Of a DNA stretch of 9,614 nt, positions 1 to 6,457 are shown piece by piece. The stretch is taken from the NCBI GenBank assembly GCA_002386465.1, contig DGIT01000125.1:1720-11333 (forward strand), in the 5' to 3' direction. The notes beneath the pieces were generated by a model. It was given only the letters and a program-made list of their open reading frames with translations. It ran no database searches and was not told the DNA's origin. The stretch comes from Burkholderiales bacterium UBA4615. Its GTDB lineage: Bacteria > Pseudomonadota > Gammaproteobacteria > Burkholderiales > Burkholderiaceae_E. Each line of letters opens with the position of its first letter. Positions within the stretch are counted from its first letter, which is position 1. Position numbers and translations under genes: made by a program.

Positions 1-531
1 GATGCGCTGGGCACTCAGGTGTTTGCTAAAGAGTTGAATATTGTTGAAGAGCCGCACCGCCCCGGTGAACTGGGCTCCACGCCCTTTGATGATGAGGGCG
101 TGGCCACGCGCGCACGCACGGTGGTGCAGGGCGGCATGCTCAAAGGCTGGTTTCTGTCGTCATATTCAGCCCGAAAGCTTGGCATGAAGACCACTGGCAA
201 TGCGGGCGGTGCGCACGGTTTGCGTCTGACCAGCCGCTTGACTGATCCCTCGGATGATCTGAAGGCCATGCTGCGCAAACTGGGCACAGGTCTGTTCGTC
301 ACCGAGCTGCTGGGGCATGGCGTGAATACCGTGACCGGCGACTATTCGCGTGGCGCCAGCGGGTATTGGGTGGAAGGCGGGCGGATTCGTTACCCAGTGG
401 AAGAGATCACCATCGCGGGCAACTTGCGCGAAATGTATCGCTCGATCGTGGCGGTGGGCGCAGATGAAGTGCAGCGCGGCGCTTATCGAACGGGGTCGGT
501 GCTGTTGGAGCAGATGGCGATTGCCGGGTGA
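1..531 (+). CDS. pmbA: Metalloprotease subunit PmbA/TldE, C-terminal part (5' truncated by window)
   Basis: PmbA (TldE) pairs with TldD to form a zinc-dependent protease; in E. coli the pair matures microcin B17 and degrades the CcdA antitoxin. Reading from base 1, 176 residues are open to a TGA at 529-531. E. coli PmbA is about 450 residues, so roughly the last 40% is visible. The C-terminal family signature is clear: TGDYSRGASGYWVE, then YPVEEITIAGNLREM, then a terminal segment ending LLEQMAIAG, which matches PmbA rather than TldD. In this pair the HExxH zinc motif belongs to TldD; none is seen here, as expected. The true start lies left of the window, and the in-frame GTG at 19 is internal. 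The next gene downstream on this strand is greB, after an opposing small ORF. There is no sign of damage. The identification is secure. Confidence 0.95.
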   Translation, partial: DALGTQVFAKELNIVEEPHRPGELGSTPFDDEGVATRARTVVQGGMLKGWFLSSYSARKLGMKTTGNAGGAHGLRLTSRLTDPSDDLKAMLRKLGTGLFVTELLGHGVNTVTGDYSRGASGYWVEGGRIRYPVEEITIAGNLREMYRSIVAVGADEVQRGAYRTGSVLLEQMAIAG

Positions 532-615
532 GCTTCACACACGGTGCAGGTCGCGTGGTTCATGGTGAAAATGCGCGCCTCTTGACGACACGCGTGCTGA
601 TCAGCCGTGAGTCGT

Positions 616-936
616 TCAGCCTTGATCCTGCGCGCGCGTGTGCTCAACACCCGAAGGCTCATCGGTGACGCCCAGATCTGCGAAGGTGTCTTGCGCTTCA
701 GCGCTCAACTGGGCCAGGGCACGATGACGCCGGGCCAGACGGTTGGCCTGGGGTTCGTGGGTGGCCTGCGCATCAAGCTGTGCAAGGCCTTCCTCAAGGG
801 TCTGAATCAGCGCCGCTCGCGTGTGCCCGTCCACATCCGGCCCCCTGCGCTCAAGCGCGGATACCTGGACCAGCGCGCGTCTGGCATGGTTCAGCAGCGT
901 TCCATAGCGCTGCAGTTCGGACGCATGTGTTTTCAT
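616..936 (-). CDS. Hypothetical small helical protein
   Basis: I do not recognise this protein. From the ATG at 936 it is 106 residues, starting MKTHASELQRYGTLL and ending in TGA at 616-618. A GTG at 987 in the same frame would give 123 residues. Neither start has a strong Shine-Dalgarno. It is rich in Ala, Leu, Arg, Gln and Glu, and looks largely alpha-helical, with a possible amphipathic or coiled-coil stretch around residues 30-85 (LIQTLEEGLAQLDAQ, then LARRHRALAQLSAEAQ). There is no signal peptide, membrane segment or cysteine cluster. Codon use (CTG, GCG, CAG, GCC) resembles the flanking genes, which supports real coding. It fills most of the space between pmbA and greB and is divergent from greB, with starts 17-68 bp apart. 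The opposite strand is also open over much of this span, so the call is moderate. No function is proposed. Confidence 0.5.
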   Translation of the reverse strand: MKTHASELQRYGTLLNHARRALVQVSALERRGPDVDGHTRAALIQTLEEGLAQLDAQATHEPQANRLARRHRALAQLSAEAQDTFADLGVTDEPSGVEHTRAQDQG

Positions 937-1004
937 CGTCCGATGATTATCTGGAGCAGCGGCGCGCAGTGCGCGGAACTCCGTCACACGGCAGGTTCTG
1001 ACCG

Positions 1005-1568
1005 ATGAACAAGGCCTTTGTGAGGGAATCTGATGATGCAGACGACGATGAAGACCTGCAGGGCGTTGATGCGCCGGAATTAGGCGGGGCGGGTGCCCGC
1101 AACTACATCACGCCTGTGGGTCATACGCGGCTGAAGACCGAGTTGCTGCATCTTCTGGATGTGGAGCGGCCAGAGGTGGTGCGCATCGTGTCGTGGGCAG
1201 CGTCCAACGGCGACCGCTCAGAAAATGGCGATTATCTGTACGGCAAGAAGCGCTTGCGTGAAATTGACCGGCGCATTCGATTTCTGACGCGCAGGCTCGA
1301 TCGCGCTGAAGTGGTCGACCCGCTTCAGCAGGCCGGCAACGACCAGATTTTTTTCGGTGCCACGGTCACGTATCTGCAGTCGGATGGTGTGGAGCGCACC
1401 GTGCGGATCGTGGGGATTGATGAAGTGGATCCGCTTAATGGGCAGATCAGCTGGATTTCGCCAGTGGCGCGGGCATTGATCAAGGCACGCGAAGGTGATT
1501 CGGTCGCATTGCAGACCCCGGCAGGCAAGCTGGAACTGGAGATCCTGGCGGTGACATACAGCGGCTGA
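1005..1568 (+). CDS. greB: Transcript cleavage factor GreB
   Basis: GreB enters the RNA polymerase secondary channel and stimulates cleavage of the backtracked transcript 3' end, rescuing stalled complexes. The product is 187 residues. Residues 1-32 form an acidic extension (several Asp/Glu at 9-17) that I recall in Burkholderiales homologues. The N-terminal coiled coil runs about 35-105 and carries the tip NGDRSENGDY, with the catalytic acidic pair D70 and E73, followed by the basic KKRLREIDRRIRFL. The C-terminal FKBP-like domain spans about 115-187 and includes SPVARALIKAREGD. GreB is preferred over GreA because of the WAASNGDRSEN and KKRLREIDRR wording. The ATG at 1005 gives the expected MNKAFVRES start; only a weak SD-like AGG lies upstream. 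It converges with the glycosyltransferase gene 33 bp downstream, and no terminator hairpin is evident between them. Function may overlap with ppGpp signalling at the secondary channel. Confidence 0.96.
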   Translation: MNKAFVRESDDADDDEDLQGVDAPELGGAGARNYITPVGHTRLKTELLHLLDVERPEVVRIVSWAASNGDRSENGDYLYGKKRLREIDRRIRFLTRRLDRAEVVDPLQQAGNDQIFFGATVTYLQSDGVERTVRIVGIDEVDPLNGQISWISPVARALIKAREGDSVALQTPAGKLELEILAVTYSG

Positions 1569-1601
1569 TGCGCTGCGGTACGTGCCAGGGGCCCATCGCC
1601 A

Positions 1602-2867
1602 TCAGTCCGTGGGTATGTGCTCGGCGTGCCGTGATGTCTGCATGTACCGGTCGAGCAATTCGAACTGAGCATTCCAGTTGTAGTGTTCGCAGACCAGCGC
1701 GCGTGCGGCCAGCCCCATGCGCTGCGCGCGCTCAGGCTGTTCGATGAGCGCTACGCAGCGCCTTACCCAGTCATCTGCCCCTTCGGCCAATTCCAGATGC
1801 TCGCCTGGAACGCCTGCAATGCCGGTCATGGCACCCGATGTAACGACCACGGGCAATTCCATGGCCATGGCTTCCAGCACCTTGTTCTGCACGCCTCGTG
1901 CCACTTGCAGTGGCGCAACGGCGACTTGCGCATGGGCCATGTAGGCGGCCGTGGAATCGACGGCTCCGGTGACCACTACCCCCGCGTTGCCTTCAAGCGC
2001 CTTGACCTCAGGCGTGGGCCGCGTGCCGACGATATAAAACTGCGCATGAGGGATGTGCGCCCGAATGCCTGGGAGCACCGATTGCACAAACCAAATGACT
2101 GCCTGGACATTAGGCGGATAGTCCATGGCGCCCGTAAAAACGAAGGTCGCCCCCTGGCCGCCAAAGGGTGCGGTGGGGTGCAGACGGCGATCAAAGCGCT
2201 GTGAATCGACGCCATTGGGTAACGTCACCACCCGGTCTGCATGACGGGTCAGTGCGCTGCGCAACAGCGCCGCCTCTTCTTGAGAAATCAGGGCCACTGT
2301 ATTGGCGCCGTCGGTCAGTCGCTGTTCTTCGCGTTGCACACGTCTGGCTTCAATCTGGAAGATCACCCGCTTCAATCCCCGAGCCGATTGCGCGTATGCC
2401 GCGAACTTCTGGGAATCGACATCGCAAAAGTGCAGGAATCTGAATGGATCCTGACCGGACGGTCGGCGGAAATGATCGACGGCGTACGTCGAGACATTGC
2501 TGGAGAACACGAAGAGCGCTTCGGGGCTTTCCTCATGATCAATACGATCCAGCCATGCAGACAGGCCGCGGTCGCGAAACAGCGCATAGGAAATCGGCTC
2601 GCCCGCCAACCATCTGGGGAAGGCTCGAAGGTAGGCCTGCGGCTTGCGCAGGGTGGCGACGTACAGGCCGCTCACCATCTTTCTCAACGCATCAATATCC
2701 GCCGCATCGCCGGGCTGATCACTGAAGGTGCCCAGAAACACGCGGTAGCGCGTGGTCAGGTGGCGCAGAAAATTGAAGGCCGGAATGCGCTCGCCCGTGG
2801 TGGGCGGATACGGCAGGCGCTGACACAGATAGACCAGTGCGGGCTTCTTTGGGGAGGCGTCAGACAT
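1602..2867 (-). CDS. Glycosyltransferase, TIGR03087-like (XrtA/PEP-CTERM-associated, GT4 fold)
   Basis: This is a predicted cytoplasmic GT-B glycosyltransferase that would move a sugar from a nucleotide donor to a glycan or lipid-linked acceptor; the substrates are unknown. The 421 residues have a Rossmann-like N-domain (LVYLCQRLPYPPTTGERI at about 11-28, FCDVDSQKF at 147-155) and a C-domain starting near 240 with TFVFTGAMDYPPNVQAVIWF, then a donor-site region GVQNKVLEAMAMELPVV at 325-341. In the usual EX7E motif the second Glu is E332, while the first position is R324, which I recall as typical of this family. The wording fits the family named for PEP-CTERM/XrtA (EpsH1) exopolysaccharide systems. 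There is no signal peptide or membrane span. The ATG at 2867 places the first strand correctly, but no SD is visible. It lies 71 bp after spoT on the same strand with no other polysaccharide genes nearby, so it looks like an insertion into a housekeeping block. An alternative is a generic group 1 glycosyltransferase. Confidence 0.87.
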   Translation of the reverse strand: MSDASPKKPALVYLCQRLPYPPTTGERIPAFNFLRHLTTRYRVFLGTFSDQPGDAADIDALRKMVSGLYVATLRKPQAYLRAFPRWLAGEPISYALFRDRGLSAWLDRIDHEESPEALFVFSSNVSTYAVDHFRRPSGQDPFRFLHFCDVDSQKFAAYAQSARGLKRVIFQIEARRVQREEQRLTDGANTVALISQEEAALLRSALTRHADRVVTLPNGVDSQRFDRRLHPTAPFGGQGATFVFTGAMDYPPNVQAVIWFVQSVLPGIRAHIPHAQFYIVGTRPTPEVKALEGNAGVVVTGAVDSTAAYMAHAQVAVAPLQVARGVQNKVLEAMAMELPVVVTSGAMTGIAGVPGEHLELAEGADDWVRRCVALIEQPERAQRMGLAARALVCEHYNWNAQFELLDRYMQTSRHAEHIPTD

Positions 2868-2926
2868 GAAGGGGGGCAGGAGACGACGGAGAGATCCGAT
2901 GCGTGGGCCAATGCAAGCGTTTGATT

Positions 2927-2954
2927 ACAAGCTCGTGATCACAAGCGCGTGATC
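2927..2954. repeat. Imperfect 14-bp tandem repeat across the spoT stop codon
   Basis: Two adjacent 14-mers, acaagctcgtgatc (2927-2940) and acaagcgcgtgatc (2941-2954), differ at one base. On the minus strand the first copy read encodes the last codons of spoT (ITRL) and the TGA stop (2939-2941) forms at the junction with the second copy. It could reflect a small slippage duplication at the 3' end of the gene; a chance match cannot be excluded. Confidence 0.6.
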
Positions 2955-5170
2955 CGCGTCACATCAACCTGCCGGCGCATCTGCCGGAACACTTTGGCCA
3001 GGTGCTGCCGACCCTGCACCTGCAGCGTGAAACGCAAGATGGCGAACTGATCGGGCTCGTCTTCCATGGCCACCGAGACGATGTTGGCTTCGGAGGCTGC
3101 AATTTCAGCCGCCACGCGGGCCAGCGCACCGGGCGCTTCGCGTACCTGCACTTCGACTACCGTTCGGAACTGGCCGTGGATATCCTCGGCCCATTCGATG
3201 TCGATCCAGCGCTCGGCGTCGCGTTGGCGCTGGCGCTGGGCCGATTCGCATTCGGTGCGATGCACGATCAGGCCATGGCCACCACGCATATGGCCAATCA
3301 CGTCGTCGCCAGGCAGGGGCAAGCAGCAGGCCGAGCACTGCACGGCCGTGCCCTCGTTGCCGTGAATCACGATCGGGAGCGGCCGTGGCGCAAATGCAGC
3401 CGCCGGGCGGGAGGTCATTTCCAGCGCAATGGTGCGTGCCAGCACTGGAGCCAGCCTGCGCCCGAGGCCCAGGTCGGCATAGAGCTCTTCCAGGCTGTGC
3501 GAACCGGCATCGCGTGCGGCCTTCTCGACCACGGCAGATGAGAGTGAGGCGGCGTCGATGAGCAGGGCCGCGAGCGATTGCTCAAGCAGCCGTTTGCCCA
3601 GCTCCACCGATTCCTCGTACTTCATGGTGCGCAGGAAATGGCGGATTTCCGAGCGCGCTTTGCCGGTGCGCACAAACCCCAGCCACGCCGGGTTGGCGCG
3701 TGCATCCGGGTCGGTGATGACTTCAATCACGTCACCGTTTTGCAGCTCGGTGCGCAGCGGCACCGGCTCGCCGTTGACCCGAGCCGAGACCGAACGGTTG
3801 CCCACGTCGGTGTGCACGCTGTAAGCGAAGTCGATGGCCGTGGCACCGCGCGGCAGTGCGCGAATCTGCCCCTTGGGCGTGAACACATAGACCGCATCAG
3901 GGAAGAGGTCGACCTTCACATGCTCGATGAATTCGATCGAGTCGCCGGTCTGATTCTGAATATCCAGGAGCGACTTCAGCCACTGATGCGTGCGCTTTTG
4001 CAGATCGGTGAAGGTTTCCTTGTCAGCCTTGTACAACCAGTGCGAGGCCACACCCGACTCGGCTACCCGATGCATTTCGCGGGTGCGGATCTGAAACTCC
4101 ACCGGCGCACCATGTGGTCCGACCAGCGTGGTATGCAAAGACTGGTAGCCATTGACCTTGGGAATGGCGATGTAGTCCTTGAAGCGCCCTGGAATGGGCT
4201 TGAACGTCTGATGCAGCGCGCCCAACGCCAGGTAGCACGCAGGCAGGTCTTCAACCAGCAGGCGAATCCCGAATACATCCATCACCTGCGAGAACGACAG
4301 GCGCTTTTCTTCCATCTTGCGATAGATGGCCCATAGCGCTTTTTCGCGTGAGCGCACATCGGCGACCACACCCATTTGCTTGAGTGACTTTTGAACCGCC
4401 TCAATGGTGCGGCCCAGGCCTTCGCGCCGCATGCCGCGTGCAGACGTGACCGCTTTGCTCAGTGTGCGATGGCGGTACGGATGCTGAAAGCGGAAAGCGA
4501 GGTCGAGCAGCTCGCGGTACAGCTCATTGAGCCCCAGCCGGTTGGCAATGGGTGCGTAGATGTCGAGGGTTTCAATCGCGATGCGCCGCTGCTTGACCCG
4601 ATCGACTGCGCCCAAGGTGCGCATGTTGTGCAGGCGGTCGGCCAACTTGATGAGGATGACGCGCACATCGCGCGCCATGGCCAGCAGCATCTTTCGAAAG
4701 CTCTCGGCCTGGGCCTGCTCGCGGCTGGCGAATTCAACCTTGTCGAGCTTGGACAGGCCATCGACCAGATCGGCGACCTGCGTGCCAAATTTTTCGACCA
4801 TCTGCAGCTTGGTGACGCCGGAGTCTTCCATGACGTCGTGCAGCAGGGCGGCCATGAGCGCATCAGCGTCTAGCCGCCAACCCACGCAGATTTCGGCCAC
4901 TGCGATGGGGTGCGAAATGTAAGGCTCGCCGCTGGTTCGAAACTGACCCAGGTGGGAGCTGTCCGAGAACCGATAGGCCTCGCGAACTCGTTTGAGATCG
5001 TCCTCACCGAGGTACTGCGAGGCGGCCTGGGTGAGGCTGGCTAACGAGACGATGCGGCGTTCGTCTGCCGGCGCAAAAAAACTGTCGTCGCGTGTGCCAG
5101 CCGCTGCGTCGCGCGCGCCGACCTTGAGCGCAGACCGCGGCTCAAGGACCAGAGGGTCGGCCTGTTTCAT
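2939..5170 (-). CDS. spoT: Bifunctional (p)ppGpp synthetase/hydrolase (Rel/SpoT)
   Basis: This enzyme makes (p)ppGpp from ATP plus GDP/GTP and hydrolyses it, and so drives the stringent response in the cytoplasm. The 743 residues show all domains in order. The HD hydrolase (about 65-215) has H87 (ISHP), H111-D112 (LLHDVMED) and D178 (KLADRLHNMRT). The synthetase domain (about 270-400) has GRFKDYIAIPKVNGYQSLHT at 328-347 and VEFQIRTREMH. TGS (about 417-485) begins DLFPDAVYVFTPKG. A helical region follows, then the Cys motif QCSACCLPLPGDDV (611-624) with C641, and a C-terminal ACT domain (about 665-740). The R-F-K-D motif at 329-332, with the intact HD residues, argues for a bifunctional SpoT/Rel enzyme and not monofunctional RelA, which has an acidic ExDD there. 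Start: ATG at 5170, 25 bp after rpoZ, with only a weak SD. It is probably cotranscribed with gmk and rpoZ. Some annotations would name it relA or rsh. Confidence 0.97.
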   Translation of the reverse strand: MKQADPLVLEPRSALKVGARDAAAGTRDDSFFAPADERRIVSLASLTQAASQYLGEDDLKRVREAYRFSDSSHLGQFRTSGEPYISHPIAVAEICVGWRLDADALMAALLHDVMEDSGVTKLQMVEKFGTQVADLVDGLSKLDKVEFASREQAQAESFRKMLLAMARDVRVILIKLADRLHNMRTLGAVDRVKQRRIAIETLDIYAPIANRLGLNELYRELLDLAFRFQHPYRHRTLSKAVTSARGMRREGLGRTIEAVQKSLKQMGVVADVRSREKALWAIYRKMEEKRLSFSQVMDVFGIRLLVEDLPACYLALGALHQTFKPIPGRFKDYIAIPKVNGYQSLHTTLVGPHGAPVEFQIRTREMHRVAESGVASHWLYKADKETFTDLQKRTHQWLKSLLDIQNQTGDSIEFIEHVKVDLFPDAVYVFTPKGQIRALPRGATAIDFAYSVHTDVGNRSVSARVNGEPVPLRTELQNGDVIEVITDPDARANPAWLGFVRTGKARSEIRHFLRTMKYEESVELGKRLLEQSLAALLIDAASLSSAVVEKAARDAGSHSLEELYADLGLGRRLAPVLARTIALEMTSRPAAAFAPRPLPIVIHGNEGTAVQCSACCLPLPGDDVIGHMRGGHGLIVHRTECESAQRQRQRDAERWIDIEWAEDIHGQFRTVVEVQVREAPGALARVAAEIAASEANIVSVAMEDEPDQFAILRFTLQVQGRQHLAKVFRQMRRQVDVTRITRL

Positions 5171-5195
5171 GGGGCCGCGACGCGTGCAGGGACGG

Positions 5196-5399
5196 TCAGG
5201 TGGGAACGCGGCGCAGCATCTCGGCGCCCACTTTGCCGGCTGCGATTTCGCGCAATGCGGTCACGGTGGGCTTGTCTTTGCTGTCGACCTTGGGGGCATG
5301 ACCCTGGGCGAGCATGCGGGCACGATAGGTGGCGGCGAGCGCGAGTTCGAAGCGGTTGGGGATCTGCCTGAGGCAATCTTCAACGGTGATGCGGGCCAT
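5196..5399 (-). CDS. rpoZ: RNA polymerase omega subunit RpoZ
   Basis: Omega is the small RNA polymerase subunit that chaperones beta-prime and, in E. coli, helps form one ppGpp binding site. The product is 67 residues, shorter than E. coli omega (91) because the variable C-terminal tail is missing; this length is, as I recall, normal in Burkholderiales. The conserved start MARITVEDCL, the NRFELALAATYRAR helix (15-28) and VTALREIAAGKV (46-57) match the family. The ATG at 5399 is supported by an AGGAA at good spacing. It sits 15 bp after gmk and 25 bp before spoT on the same strand, so cotranslation as an operon is likely. Placement beside spoT links omega to ppGpp signalling. Confidence 0.96.
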   Translation of the reverse strand: MARITVEDCLRQIPNRFELALAATYRARMLAQGHAPKVDSKDKPTVTALREIAAGKVGAEMLRRVPT

Positions 5400-5406
5400 G
5401 GCGCGA

Positions 5407-5411
5407 TTCCT
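5407..5411 (-). promoter_or_regulatory. Ribosome binding site of rpoZ
   Basis: On the minus strand AGGAA lies 7 nt before the rpoZ ATG (5397-5399), partly in the 15-bp spacer after the gmk stop. It fixes the rpoZ start and is the clearest SD within this operon. Confidence 0.6.
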
Positions 5412-5414
5412 GTT

Positions 5415-6086
5415 TCAAAGGTGGGACTGCGGGTGATGCGGTGAAGTGACCTGTGCGGCCCGCATGCCCAGCGACTCGAAGAGCGCCGGATGCCGACTGG
5501 CCTGCTGCGCAAACCTGCAACGGGACGCATCCAACACCCCGCACAGTGCCTGGGCAGCTAACGCAAAGTCTTGATTGATAATAACATATTGGCATTCCGC
5601 CGCATGCTCAAGCTCGGTGCGAGCGGCCTGAATTCGACGCTCGATGACCTCGGGCGCGTCTTGCCCGCGCGCCACCAGGCGTTCACGCAGCGTGGCCAGT
5701 GAGGGCGGCGCGATGAAGACCGAGACCGAGTCCGGAATCAGACTGCGAATTTGCGCGGCGCCTTGCCAGTCGATTTCCAGAATGATGTCGTCGCCGGCTT
5801 GCATCTGCGCTTCAATCCAGGTTCTTGAAGTGCCGTAGAAATTGCCGTGCACCAGCGCCCATTCGAGAAACTCGCCAGCGTCTTTTTTGCGCTCGAACTC
5901 AGCCTTCGAGAGAAACACATAGTCGATGCCGTCCTGTTCGCCCGGGCGTGGGGCGCGGGTGGTGCAGGAGACTGACAAGCGGATGCCTGCGCGTGCGCCC
6001 AGCAGATGACGAACGAGCGAGGTCTTGCCGGCCCCTGAGGGCGCAACGACGATGAGAAGGCTGCCGCGAAAGGCTGGGACGCTCAT
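5415..6086 (-). CDS. gmk: Guanylate kinase
   Basis: Gmk phosphorylates GMP to GDP using ATP in the cytoplasm, feeding GTP and (p)ppGpp synthesis. The 223 residues contain the P-loop APSGAGKTS (15-23, K21), the GMP-binding SCTTRAPRPGE (40-50), EFLEWALVHGNFYGTS (72-87), the Walker B-like ILEIDWQGAAQI (102-113), and the lid region RLVARGQDAPEVIERR (136-151). The length exceeds E. coli Gmk (about 207) by a C-terminal tail rich in His, Gln and Ser (about 208-223) that carries no known motif. The ATG at 6086 places the P-loop at the normal distance from the N-terminus, although the upstream sequence has no good SD. It is the first gene of the gmk-rpoZ-spoT unit; its promoter should lie in the 6087-6457 gap but I could not identify a convincing one. 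Confidence 0.96.
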   Translation of the reverse strand: MSVPAFRGSLLIVVAPSGAGKTSLVRHLLGARAGIRLSVSCTTRAPRPGEQDGIDYVFLSKAEFERKKDAGEFLEWALVHGNFYGTSRTWIEAQMQAGDDIILEIDWQGAAQIRSLIPDSVSVFIAPPSLATLRERLVARGQDAPEVIERRIQAARTELEHAAECQYVIINQDFALAAQALCGVLDASRCRFAQQASRHPALFESLGMRAAQVTSPHHPQSHL

Positions 6087-6129
6087 GGTGCGGTGAAGAA
6101 AAAGCTAAGGGAAAACGCGGAGGAAAAGC

Positions 6130-6258
6130 ATGAAGGCTGATGAGGGCTCGCTCAGTCGTGGGGCGAAGGAGAAGCTCCCCTGGCTGAACGAAATCCGGCT
6201 ACCAGCGACCAAATGCAGTGTCTCAGAAAACCGCCCGAATCCGACGAACAGCGCATGA
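6130..6258 (+). CDS. Possible 42-residue small ORF with strong SD
   Basis: An ideal GGAGG (6119-6123) stands 6 nt before an ATG at 6130 and the frame is open for 42 codons to a TGA at 6256-6258. The peptide starts MKADEGSLSRGAKEKLPW and is polar and mixed in charge, with no membrane segment, signal or recognised motif. It points away from gmk, overlaps the opposite-strand ORF at 6152-6385, and has no obvious promoter. The SD is the only positive evidence. It may be chance in an A/G-rich stretch, a gene remnant, or a true small protein. Low confidence. Confidence 0.2.
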   Translation: MKADEGSLSRGAKEKLPWLNEIRLPATKCSVSENRPNPTNSA

Positions 6259-6385
6259 GCGATGCATTCGTCGAGCTAAACGATCCGGCCGCTACTCGAC
6301 CCTCTTCCAACGCATCGCGCACCCGCTGACTCACGTACTCGCTCAGTGCCTGTGAGCGCGCCATGCCCATCGAGGCCTTACTCAT
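6152..6385 (-). CDS. Doubtful 77-residue ORF between yicC and gmk, possibly a remnant
   Basis: On the minus strand an ATG at 6385 opens 77 residues to a TGA at 6152-6154. An in-frame TTG at 6415 would add ten. The first 35 residues (MSKASMGMARSQ, then ALSEYVSQRVRDALEEGR) look like a plausible helix with normal codon choice. After about residue 38 the sequence becomes Ser/Arg/Cys-rich with poor codon choice, and no alternative frame continues it. There is no SD. It could be the start of a decayed gene or noncoding sequence. No family is assigned. Confidence 0.2.
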   Translation of the reverse strand: MSKASMGMARSQALSEYVSQRVRDALEEGRVAAGSFSSTNASLMRCSSDSGGFLRHCIWSLVAGFRSARGASPSPHD

Positions 6386-6457
6386 TTGCCAGAGGGGCCC
6401 GCGGCCTGAAGGCAAGTGTCAAGATCTGATGTCACTGTCTGATGTGCCATCGCGACC

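Larger units (their letters stand above)
6087..6457. other. 371-bp region between gmk and yicC with no confident gene
   Basis: Both flanking genes are on the minus strand, so this should hold the 3' end of the yicC transcript and the gmk promoter. It holds an A-rich patch next to gmk (about 6096-6128 on the plus strand), two doubtful small ORFs listed separately, and a perfect TTGACA -35-like hexamer on the minus strand (6417-6422) with no -10 partner at normal spacing. An 8-bp direct repeat TCTGATGT occurs at 6425-6432 and 6438-6445, just beyond the yicC stop. I see no intrinsic terminator, tRNA or mobile-element end. Confidence 0.5.

Noticed and set aside
596..605. Perfect 10-bp palindrome GCTGATCAGC downstream of pmbA
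   Set aside because: It has no loop or U-tract for a terminator, no second copy in the window and no known regulator match, so it is most likely chance.
607..1008. Open plus-strand frame of 133 codons overlapping the start of greB
   Set aside because: Its codon choice and residue pattern look worse than the opposite-strand frame over the same bases, it has no SD, and it would overlap the greB start.
1569..1601. Possible shared terminator between convergent greB and the glycosyltransferase gene
   Set aside because: The 33-bp spacer has no adequate inverted repeat or T-run on either strand.
2241..2924. Plus-strand frame of 227 codons antisense to the glycosyltransferase gene
   Set aside because: It is a typical antisense shadow in GC-rich DNA; the minus-strand protein has clear family motifs throughout.
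3578..4336. Plus-strand frame of 252 codons inside spoT
   Set aside because: It lies opposite the conserved synthetase and TGS domains of spoT and shows no recognisable family.
6417..6422. Perfect TTGACA -35 hexamer on the minus strand
   Set aside because: No -10-like hexamer occurs 16-18 bp downstream; the region there is GC-rich.
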